The notes beneath the pieces are model-generated. The model saw only the letters and a program-made list of their open reading frames with translations, was not told the origin of the DNA and did not search any database. Source: Myxococcales bacterium (GTDB taxonomy: Bacteria; Myxococcota; Myxococcia; Myxococcales; Anaeromyxobacteraceae). Taken from it: a stretch of 14,363 nucleotides of DNA. The translations under genes were made by a program, and so were the position numbers. Each line of letters starts with the position of its first letter. Position 1 is the stretch's first letter. Location: contig JAJYHA010000104.1 in the NCBI GenBank assembly GCA_021784995.1, positions 1 through 14,363 on the forward strand, written 5' to 3'. Positions 5,369-11,651 of the stretch are shown here, piece after piece.

Positions 5369-6511
5369 TCAGGCGGCCGGGATCGCGGCCCGGACGCGCG
5401 CCGCGAGCCGGGGGATGGCCTCCACGGCAGCCGCCACGTCACGGTCCGTGCTGGTCCACCCGAGCGAGAGCCGGAGCGTGGAGCGGGCGTCCGCCTCGTC
5501 CAGGCCGAGGGCGGACAGCACGGGGGACGGCCGGGACGAGCCGGAGTGACAGGCGCTGCCGGCGCTGGCACAGATGCCCTCGAGGTCGAGCGCCATCAGC
5601 AACGCCTCGGCGTCCGTCCCCGGGAGGGTGATCGACAGCGTGCCGGGGAGGCGTGGGGCGCCGGCGCCGTTGACGCGGGCCCCCGGCACCGCGGCGAGCA
5701 GCTCCTCCTGCAGCGCGTCCCGGAGGGCGGCCAGGCGCGGCGCCTCGGTCGCGAAGTGCTCGGTGGCCGCGGTCACCGCTGCCGCCAGCCCGGCGATGCC
5801 CGGCAGGTTCTCTGTCCCGGCGCGGCGCCCCCGCTCCTGCCGCCCGCCGAGGAGCGGCGCGAGCCGGACCCCGCTCCTCACCCAGAGGGCGCCGGCGCCG
5901 CGCGGTCCGCCCAGCTTCTGGCCGGTCAGCGCGAGGAGGTCGGGGCCGAGGGTCCGGACGTCGACCGGGATCTTGCCCAGCGCCTGCACCGCGTCCGTGA
6001 AGAGGAGCGCCCCCTCGTTCCGGGCCACCGCGGCGAGCTCGCGGACGGGGAGGAGCACGCCCGTCTCGTTGCAGGCCGTCATCGCGCAGACCAGCGCCGT
6101 CCGCGCCGTGACGGCGGCCCGCGCGGCGTCGAGGTCGGGCAGCCCCCGCCGGTCGACCGGGAGCACCGTCACGCTCCGCCCGTCGGCCCGCAGGGCCTCG
6201 GCCACCGACAGGACGCAGGGGTGCTCGACCGCCGTGACGACCAGGCCGCGGCGATCGCCGGTCGCGGCGTCCAGCACCCCCCGGATGGCCAGCGCGGCGG
6301 ACTCGGTCGCGCCGGAGGTGAAGACGAGCTCGGCCGGCGCGGCGCCGATGGCCGCCGCCACGGTGGCCCTCGCCTCGTCGAGCAGGGCCCGCGCGGCGCG
6401 CCCGGCCCCGTGCACCGAGGAGGGGTTCCCGAAGACCTCCAGCGCGGCCGTCACGGCGGCCTTCGCCTCGGGCCGCATCGGCGTGATGGCGTCGTGATCG
6501 AGGTACACCAC
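5369..6511 (-). CDS. Cysteine desulfurase family PLP enzyme (NifS/IscS-like, divergent)
   Basis: This class V aminotransferase-fold enzyme would release sulfur from cysteine as an enzyme-bound persulfide for Fe-S clusters or thio-modifications. The 380 residues have TSGATES (65-71), H97 in EHPCVL, ACNETG (146-151), D173 and Q176 in DAVQALGK, the PLP lysine K199, GGRQERGRRAGTEN, and catalytic C321 in AGSACHSGSSRPSPVL, so it is probably active. Odd points: the N-terminal signature is LDHDAITP rather than LDNxATTP, and the residue before the PLP lysine is Gln (TGQK) instead of the usual His. The start is GTG at 6511 (another GTG is at 6508), 4 nt after the stop of the DHH gene, so it is the last gene of an nfo-DHH-desulfurase operon. 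No IscU, SufE or TusA partner is in the window, so the sulfur acceptor is unknown. Confidence 0.9.
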   Translation of the reverse strand: MVYLDHDAITPMRPEAKAAVTAALEVFGNPSSVHGAGRAARALLDEARATVAAAIGAAPAELVFTSGATESAALAIRGVLDAATGDRRGLVVTAVEHPCVLSVAEALRADGRSVTVLPVDRRGLPDLDAARAAVTARTALVCAMTACNETGVLLPVRELAAVARNEGALLFTDAVQALGKIPVDVRTLGPDLLALTGQKLGGPRGAGALWVRSGVRLAPLLGGRQERGRRAGTENLPGIAGLAAAVTAATEHFATEAPRLAALRDALQEELLAAVPGARVNGAGAPRLPGTLSITLPGTDAEALLMALDLEGICASAGSACHSGSSRPSPVLSALGLDEADARSTLRLSLGWTSTDRDVAAAVEAIPRLAARVRAAIPAA

Positions 6512-6515
6512 GCGG

Positions 6516-7631
6516 CTACCCGACGATGTGTCTTCCCTTCCGGGCGCGGACGCCGAACTCCCGCAGGAAGCGCTGCACCAGCTCCTGCTTGACGCGCGAC
6601 CGGGCCGCGGGCCCGAGGCCGCGCAGCGGGATGCGGGCGCCCGCCATGGAGCCGTGGCCGCCGGCGGTGCCGCCCCGCTCCTCGATCACCTCGCGGATGA
6701 GCCGCCCGGCGTTCATGCGCCGGTCGCTCGTGCGGAGCGAGAAGTAGAGCTGGCCGTCGTACTCGCCGAACCCGAGCGACCACTTCACGTCGTCGAGGAA
6801 GAGGAAGCGCTCGGCCACCTCGGCCACCATGTCGGGCGCGTAGACCTCGGCCAGGTCGCACACGACCGCGTGCTCGTAGAGCAGGGCGCGCTCGATCGCG
6901 GTGTGGTAGAGGCGGAAGTACTCGAGCGGCAGCCGCGGGTGCTCGATCTGGGCGAGCGCCTCCTTGTCCACGGCCGGGAAGAGCCACAGGTAGGCGTCCA
7001 CGTCGGTCGGCGTGGTCTCGCGGCCCAGGTCGCGGGTGTCGGCCTTGATGCCGTAGTAGAGGGCGGTCGCGAGGCAGGGCGACAGCCGGAGGCCGCCCGC
7101 GCGGAAGTACTCGGCCAGGATGGTGCTGGTCGCGCCCATCTGGCCGCCCACGTCGGCCACGGGGGCGAGCCGCGTCTCGGGGCGCTCGGGGTGGTGGTCG
7201 ATGACGATGTCGGGGAAGCGGCGGGCCGGCAGCGAGTGGTTCCCCTGCTCCGGCTGCGTGTCGACCATGGCGATGAGGTCGTAGTCGTCGAGGCTCACCC
7301 GGGAGATGGGCACCAGGGGGAGCTTCAGGACGCGGACCATGGCCCGGTTCTCCGCCCTGCCCACGATCCCGCCGTAGGCCAGCAGCGCGGGCACGCCGGC
7401 CACCTGCTCGAGGATATGGCCCAGCGCGGCCGCCGCGGCGATCGAGTCCGGGTCGGGGTTGTCGTGGCTGAGGACGAGCGCGCGGCGGTGCCCGCGGGCG
7501 TGCTGGAGCAGCCGCTCCAGCCGGGCGCGCACCGGGTCGGCGGTCCGGGATCGCACCACCGCCATGCGTGGCGGGTGGGCCGGCGCGGCGGCCCGGACGT
7601 GGTCGGTCGAGGTGGGCACGGGGCGGGGCAT
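6516..7631 (-). CDS. DHH/DHHA1 family phosphoesterase (NrnA-like)
   Basis: DHH phosphoesterases are Mn-dependent hydrolases; relatives degrade short RNAs, pAp or cyclic dinucleotides. The 371-residue protein has motif I in SHDNPDPDS (H56, D60, D62), D124 in MVDTQPEQ, the namesake D145-H146-H147 in VIDHHPE, D198 in GIKADTRDLG, and the C-terminal DHHA1 glycine motif GGHGSMAG at 324-331. No membrane segment, PAS, CBS or poly-A-polymerase domain is seen, so it is a stand-alone two-domain protein closest in build to NrnA/RecJ-like enzymes. The ATG at 7631 shares one base with the nfo stop (TGATG), indicating coupling. An in-frame ATG at 7565 would trim 22 poorly conserved residues and is a credible alternative. 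The desulfurase gene follows after 4 nt. The substrate is not determinable from sequence alone. Confidence 0.92.
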   Translation of the reverse strand: MPRPVPTSTDHVRAAAPAHPPRMAVVRSRTADPVRARLERLLQHARGHRRALVLSHDNPDPDSIAAAAALGHILEQVAGVPALLAYGGIVGRAENRAMVRVLKLPLVPISRVSLDDYDLIAMVDTQPEQGNHSLPARRFPDIVIDHHPERPETRLAPVADVGGQMGATSTILAEYFRAGGLRLSPCLATALYYGIKADTRDLGRETTPTDVDAYLWLFPAVDKEALAQIEHPRLPLEYFRLYHTAIERALLYEHAVVCDLAEVYAPDMVAEVAERFLFLDDVKWSLGFGEYDGQLYFSLRTSDRRMNAGRLIREVIEERGGTAGGHGSMAGARIPLRGLGPAARSRVKQELVQRFLREFGVRARKGRHIVG

Positions 7632-8455
7632 CAGCGGACCAGCGAGCGGAGCAGCGCCAGGTTCTCCTTGAAGCGGAGCTCCGTCTCGAGGAACCCCGGC
7701 ACCTCGGCGAAGCGGGGATCGTTGACGAGGAGGCGGAACGGGACGAGGCCGAGGGTCCCCGCCCCGATGTGCTCGTGACGATCGACGCGGCTCCCGCGCG
7801 GCTTCTTGGAGTCGTTCAGGTGGAAGGCCTCGACCCGCGCCAGCCCGACGCACCGGTCGAGCTCGTCGAAGGTGGCGGCGTAACCCTCGGGGGAGGCGAT
7901 GTCGTAGCCGGCGGCGTGGACGTGGCAGGTGTCCACGCAGACGCCGACCCGGCGGCGGTGCGGCGCCGGCACGCCCTCCCGGATGGCCGCGAGCTGCTCG
8001 AAGCGCCAGCCGAGGCTGTTCCCCTGGCCGGCGGTGGTCTCGACCAGCAGGCGCACCTTGCCGGGGGCGCGCTCGAGCGCCTGGGCCATCCCCTCCGAGA
8101 CGAGGCGCATCCCGACCTGCTCGCTCGCGTGGCTGCCCGGGTGGAACACGAGCCAGCGGATGCCCAGCCGCTCGCAGCGCTCCAGCTCGTCGGCGAGCGC
8201 GTCCCAGCTCCTGGCGCGGATCGTGCGGTCCTCGCTGCAGAGGTTGACGAGGTAGGTGGAGTGCGCCGCGACCGGCTTGCCCGTCCTGCGCGCCTCGGCC
8301 CTGAAGCGCTCCACCTCGACGGCCTCGAAGGGCCTGGCCGCCCAGCCGCGGACGTTCCGCGTGAAGATCTGGAGGCAGTCGGCGCCGTCCTCCTCGGCCC
8401 GGCCGAAGGCGGTCGAGACGCCGCCAGAGACGCCTTCGTGGGCACCCAGGATCAT
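7631..8455 (-). CDS. nfo: Endonuclease IV (AP endonuclease)
   Basis: Endonuclease IV cuts DNA 5' to abasic sites and removes 3' blocking groups in base excision repair, using three zinc ions. The 274-residue TIM-barrel protein keeps all nine zinc ligands known from E. coli Nfo: H65 (AAHSTY), H105 (FHPGSH), E139 (VETTAGQG), D175 and H178 (VDTCHVHAAGYD), H212 (FHLNDSK), D225 and H227 (VDRHEHIGAG) and E257 (LETE). The usual final LETP reads LETE, leaving the ligand intact. The ATG at 8455 gives the family start (ILGAHEGVSGG); AAGG lies about 9 nt upstream. A TATAGA sequence at 8472-8467 could be a -10 box, but no matching -35 was found and the leader would be only a few nt. It is the first gene of the operon with the DHH protein and the desulfurase. 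Confidence 0.96.
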   Translation of the reverse strand: MILGAHEGVSGGVSTAFGRAEEDGADCLQIFTRNVRGWAARPFEAVEVERFRAEARRTGKPVAAHSTYLVNLCSEDRTIRARSWDALADELERCERLGIRWLVFHPGSHASEQVGMRLVSEGMAQALERAPGKVRLLVETTAGQGNSLGWRFEQLAAIREGVPAPHRRRVGVCVDTCHVHAAGYDIASPEGYAATFDELDRCVGLARVEAFHLNDSKKPRGSRVDRHEHIGAGTLGLVPFRLLVNDPRFAEVPGFLETELRFKENLALLRSLVR

Positions 8456-8546
8456 CGAGGCGGCCTTCTATACCCCAGGCCGGCCTCGACCCGCCACGCC
8501 GTGAGCGAGGGGCTGGACTCCCGAGCGAAGGCCCCGGACGGGTGCA

Positions 8547-8565
8547 GCCCGGATGGTGCCCGGGC
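8547..8565 (-). other. Stem-loop downstream of the Fic gene
   Basis: GCCCGG (8547-8552) and CCGGGC (8560-8565) form a perfect 6-bp stem with a 7-nt loop, 10 nt past the Fic stop codon. There is no U-run, so it is a weak terminator candidate at most. The 120-bp spacer 8456-8575 otherwise shows no gene. Confidence 0.35.
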
Positions 8566-8575
8566 GGGGCGACCG

Positions 8576-9340
8576 TTATCGCGCGGCCCTCCGGAGCCCC
8601 ACCGCGGCCGCGCGCATGTACCTCTCGCCGCTCACGAGCGCGTTCTCGATCGACTCGAGCATCAGCTCGCGGAGCTGCGGCTCGGCCAGCTTCAGCGACT
8701 CGTAGTAGCGCTGGCGGTCGATGGTGTGGACGATGCACGGCTGGTAGCCGGCGTGGATCAGGAGCAGGTTCGAGAGCAGTCGCGCGACCTTTCCCGAGCC
8801 CTCGGTGTACGGGTAGACCTGCATGAATGCGTGCTGCAGGTTCGACGCCTGCTGGACGGGGTGGAGCCGCCGGAACGCGCCGCTCCCGCACGCCTCGAGC
8901 ACGGACCCGAGCTGCGCCGCGATCCGGCCGGGCGGCGCGATCTCGTGGTAGTAGGCGCGGTGCAGCGGGATGTCGGTCCGGAACTCGGTGGCCGCCTTCG
9001 CGCCCATCCCGGCGTGCAGCGTCTCGTGGAGCCGCTTCACCAGGGCGAGCGAGATCCGGGGCCTGCGCGCGGCCGCCTCGCTTCGGACCACCTCGATGGC
9101 AGCCTCGAAGTTCCGGATGTCGCGCAGGGCGTCGAGCGAGCCGGCCTCCGTGAGGTGCCTATCCGAGAGCGCCTTCACGAGCTCGTCGCCGGTGAAGACG
9201 ACACCCTCCAGCGCGCAGTCGTGGTAGATCCACGAGATCTGGAATTTCTTCTGGAATTCCAGGGCTGCGGCCGGCTTCTCGCGGAGCAGATCCGCCAGGT
9301 CGTGGGTGCGGTCGTCGATGTCGATGTACCTGCTGCGCAT
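8576..9340 (-). CDS. Fic-fold protein with degenerate catalytic motif
   Basis: Fic proteins usually AMPylate or otherwise modify targets using the motif HPFx(D/E)GNGRxxR. This 254-residue protein has the Fic architecture: an N-terminal inhibitory-like helix (WIYHDCALEGVVFT, E45-G46), a flap region (FRTDIPLHRAYYHEIAPPGRI, about 120-140) and the core motif at 176-187. The core reads Y-P-Y-T-E-G-S-G-K-V-A-R: the catalytic His is Tyr, Asn is Ser and the first Arg is Lys, while Gly, Gly and the last Arg remain. The inhibitory (S/T)xxxE(G/N) helix has Asp at the Ser/Thr place but keeps the Glu-Gly. The ATG at 9340 was chosen for its GAGGAG 4-5 nt upstream. The frame is intact and ends normally, so this is not a decayed gene by its reading frame. 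It stands alone, with no antitoxin-sized partner. It may be non-AMPylating, use another chemistry, or serve as a binding protein. Confidence 0.88.
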   Translation of the reverse strand: MRSRYIDIDDRTHDLADLLREKPAAALEFQKKFQISWIYHDCALEGVVFTGDELVKALSDRHLTEAGSLDALRDIRNFEAAIEVVRSEAAARRPRISLALVKRLHETLHAGMGAKAATEFRTDIPLHRAYYHEIAPPGRIAAQLGSVLEACGSGAFRRLHPVQQASNLQHAFMQVYPYTEGSGKVARLLSNLLLIHAGYQPCIVHTIDRQRYYESLKLAEPQLRELMLESIENALVSGERYMRAAAVGLRRAAR

Positions 9341-9420
9341 GTGCTCCTCGCCTCCAGCGGGGCCCGCCTCGGAACAGACGGATGCCACGAATCCTTCCAG
9401 CGTCCCCGCGTCGCTGACCC

Positions 9421-9443
9421 GAGCCGCCGTCAGGCGGCGGCTC
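9421..9443 (-). other. Hairpin enclosing the transporter stop codon
   Basis: GAGCCGCCG (9421-9429) and CGGCGGCTC (9435-9443) form a perfect 9-bp GC stem with a 5-nt loop that contains the stop codon of the KimA-like gene. No U-tract follows on the minus strand, so it is more likely a 3'-end stabiliser or factor-dependent stop than a classic terminator. The 89-bp spacer up to the Fic start shows only the Fic ribosome-binding site. Confidence 0.45.
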
Positions 9444-11460
9444 TGCCCGCCTCCATGACCCGGACGGGGAGCACCATCGCGTTCAGGCCCGCGAACTGGA
9501 GCCGCCGCTGCAACTGGTAGGCGGTCTCGTTGTGGAGCAGCCGCTGGTACCACCGCTCCTGCTCGAAGACCAGCTTCCCGGCGAAGAAGATGGCGCGCGG
9601 GAACTCGCGCGCGACCTGCTTGCAGAGCCGCTCCGCCTCGGAGACCGCCTCGGTGCCGATGGCCATCCGGTAGTCGGCGCTGAGGCCGAGCCGCCGGCCG
9701 AGGTCCACGTACCGGCGGAGGTTGCGCTCCGTGTGCTCGCGCACCGCCTCCACCTCCTCCACGCCCTTCATGGTCGCCGAGTCGATGACGCCCACGGAGA
9801 GGAAGACGAAGTTCTTGTAGTACCCGGGGAAGAGCCGCTGGATGGTGAGGAGCTGGTGGATGCCGAGGCCGGAGTAGGAGCCCACCAGCAGCACCGCCGT
9901 GGGCAGCTTGGGATCGAGCTGCCCGTGCTCGCCCACGGGGTGGGCGGGCAGGGCGTTCATGATCTCGTCGAGGCGCTTGAGGTTGCCCTGGACGCGCCAG
10001 TAGTGACGCCGGATCACCAGGCAGAGCGCCACGATGACGGCCGTGACCGCGAGCGTGATCCAGCCGCCCTGCTCGAACTTCTCGTAGACCGTCCCGGTCA
10101 GGATGGAGAGGCAGAGCAGCAGGGCGACGGCGTGGATCAGCACGCCGCGCTTGAAGCCCGCCTCGCGCCTCCGCGGCGCCCAGTAGCGCAGCATGGAGAT
10201 CTGCGAGAGCGAGAAGGTGACGAACACGTTGATGGAGTACATCGTGACGAGCGCCGTGATGTTGCCGCGCGTGTAGACGAGCGTGGCGATCGAGGCGGCC
10301 CCCATGAGCAGGACGCCGTCCTGCATGGTGAGCCGGTCCGAGAGCTGCGCGAACCGGTGCGGCAGCCAGGAGTCGGTCGCCATGTTGGCCATGACCCGCG
10401 GCCCGTCGATGAAGCCGGCCTGGGCGGCGACGAAGAGGAGGGCCGCCTCGGCGCCCAGCGTCAGCCAGACGAAGCCGGTGCCCACCGGGATCCCGCCCGG
10501 CCGGAAGGCGCCCGCGAACCGGTCGAGCAGGATGGCGTTCATCGTCTTGTCGCCCTCCGGCACGACGTGGAACAGCATGTAGAGGAGCAGGATGCCGCCG
10601 GCCGTCAGCGCCAGCGAGACGGACATGTAGACCATCGTGCGGCGCGCGGTCTCCACCTTGGGCTCGCGCATGATCTGGAGCCCGTTCGAGACGGCCTCGA
10701 TCCCGGTGTACGTGCCGGCGCCCATGGAGTAGGCGCGCACGAAGATCCCGAACATGCCCGCCAGCCCGATGGTGGCGAGGCCGCTCGAGAACCCGTGGTG
10801 GACCTCCGACGCCACGCGCGGCAGCTCGACGGCGTGCGTCCCGACGCCGAGCGTGATGAGGAGCACGTGCGTGAGCAGGAAGAGGAGGAAGATGGGGGTC
10901 AGGATGGTCACCGACTCCTTGACGCCGCGCAGGTTCATCACGACCAGGACGACGATGACCAGCGCCTCCACGAGCAGCTTCCAGGCCGCCCAGTGCGGCG
11001 GGAGCACGGAGAACACCTGGTCGGCGCCGCTCGCGATGGAGACCGAGATGGTCAGGACGTAGTCGACGAGGAGCGCCGAGCCGGACACGACGCCCCAGCG
11101 GTGCCCCAGCAGCCGGCTGGCGACCACGTAGCCGCCGCCGCCGAAGGGGAAGCGCTTGATGATCTGCGAGTAGGCGACCGAGATGACGAGGACGGTGAAG
11201 GCCGTGGCGAGGGCCAGCGCCACGGCGATGTAGTGGTGCGGCCCGAGCGCCCGGAAGGCCTCGTCGGGGCCGTAGGCGGACGAGGAGAGCCCGTCGGCGC
11301 CCAGGCCGACCCAGGCCAGGAAGGCGATGAGGGAGATGTGGTGGTGGACGCTGGGATCCTGGACGTCGCGGGGCGCCCCCAGGAGCGCCCTCCGCCAGCG
11401 CGCGAGCCTGGACCGCGGACCCGGGTCCGCGTCGTCCGATTTGCGTTCGACCGGTTCCAA
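9430..11460 (-). CDS. KimA-like potassium transporter / APC-superfamily permease with cytoplasmic C-terminal domain
   Basis: Automatic pipelines would call this an amino acid permease, but it resembles Bacillus KimA (YdaO), a proton-coupled high-affinity K+ importer. The 676 residues have about 12 membrane segments (roughly 43-485) and a soluble C-terminal domain (about 490-676) ending with LLHNETAYQLQRRL, like ILHNQSAFLLRLRL in KimA. Residues I recall as K+-site ligands in KimA are all present: D56 and Y63 (GADGLSSSAYG), Y134, T137 and S141 (LVDYVLTISVS), T252 (GTYTGIEA) and Y408 (MYSINVF). FGGGGYVVAS and NLRGVKES are also shared. The TTG at 11460 was chosen because GGAAGGAG lies 8 nt upstream and residues before it look like random frame; a GTG at 11583 would add 41 residues without a ribosome-binding site. 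It follows glnE on the same strand after 191 bp. No c-di-AMP riboswitch of the ydaO type was recognised in the leader. Confidence 0.85.
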   Translation of the reverse strand: MEPVERKSDDADPGPRSRLARWRRALLGAPRDVQDPSVHHHISLIAFLAWVGLGADGLSSSAYGPDEAFRALGPHHYIAVALALATAFTVLVISVAYSQIIKRFPFGGGGYVVASRLLGHRWGVVSGSALLVDYVLTISVSIASGADQVFSVLPPHWAAWKLLVEALVIVVLVVMNLRGVKESVTILTPIFLLFLLTHVLLITLGVGTHAVELPRVASEVHHGFSSGLATIGLAGMFGIFVRAYSMGAGTYTGIEAVSNGLQIMREPKVETARRTMVYMSVSLALTAGGILLLYMLFHVVPEGDKTMNAILLDRFAGAFRPGGIPVGTGFVWLTLGAEAALLFVAAQAGFIDGPRVMANMATDSWLPHRFAQLSDRLTMQDGVLLMGAASIATLVYTRGNITALVTMYSINVFVTFSLSQISMLRYWAPRRREAGFKRGVLIHAVALLLCLSILTGTVYEKFEQGGWITLAVTAVIVALCLVIRRHYWRVQGNLKRLDEIMNALPAHPVGEHGQLDPKLPTAVLLVGSYSGLGIHQLLTIQRLFPGYYKNFVFLSVGVIDSATMKGVEEVEAVREHTERNLRRYVDLGRRLGLSADYRMAIGTEAVSEAERLCKQVAREFPRAIFFAGKLVFEQERWYQRLLHNETAYQLQRRLQFAGLNAMVLPVRVMEAGRAAA

Positions 11461-11468
11461 CCTGGTGA

Positions 11469-11476
11469 CTCCTTCC
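11469..11476 (-). promoter_or_regulatory. Ribosome-binding site deciding the TTG start of the KimA-like gene
   Basis: GGAAGGAG on the minus strand, with its GGAG core at 11472-11469, lies 8 nt before the TTG at 11460. It is the only strong Shine-Dalgarno in the region and argues for TTG over the GTG at 11583. Confidence 0.6.
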
Positions 11477-11493
11477 AGCGCCCCGTCAGCCGA

Positions 11494-11523
11494 TGCCGCG
11501 AGAGACGCTCTCGGGGGCCGGCA
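11494..11523 (-). other. Bulged stem-loop in the leader of the KimA-like gene
   Basis: On the minus strand TGCCG (11523-11519), a 5-nt bulge, CGAGAG (11513-11508), a 3-nt loop, CTCTCG (11504-11499) and CGGCA (11498-11494) make an 11-bp bulged hairpin, ending 33 nt before the TTG start. No U-tract follows. The 191-bp spacer 11461-11651 holds this hairpin and the ribosome-binding site; no gene and no convincing promoter were seen there. Confidence 0.4.
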
Positions 11524-11651
11524 GCCTGCACTCCCGGCGCGTGCCCCGGCAAGGGGCGTGAGGCCGTCCCTGGTGGGCCGCACTCATACCGCGACGTGAC
11601 GCGTCGCGCCATGTCGACGGAGCAGCCCCCGGCCCCGGCGCGGTCGCCGCC

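Noticed and set aside
7632..8891. 5' extension of the DHH reading frame across nfo and part of the Fic gene
   Set aside because: This part is shadow sequence over endonuclease IV and the Fic gene. The DHH family similarity begins only after the ATG near 7631.
8576..9340. A Fic/Phd-type toxin-antitoxin pair
   Set aside because: No small antitoxin gene lies next to the Fic gene, and the protein carries its own N-terminal inhibitory-like helix and a degenerate active site.
9341..9553. 5' extension of the Fic reading frame
   Set aside because: The extension overlaps the transporter end, lacks similarity to Fic N-termini, and a GAGGAG ribosome-binding site directly precedes the ATG at 9340.
11461..11651. 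A sigma54 promoter or ydaO (c-di-AMP) riboswitch before the transporter
   Set aside because: A TTGC with CACG at the right place lacks the essential GG at -24, and the conserved ydaO riboswitch segments are not found.
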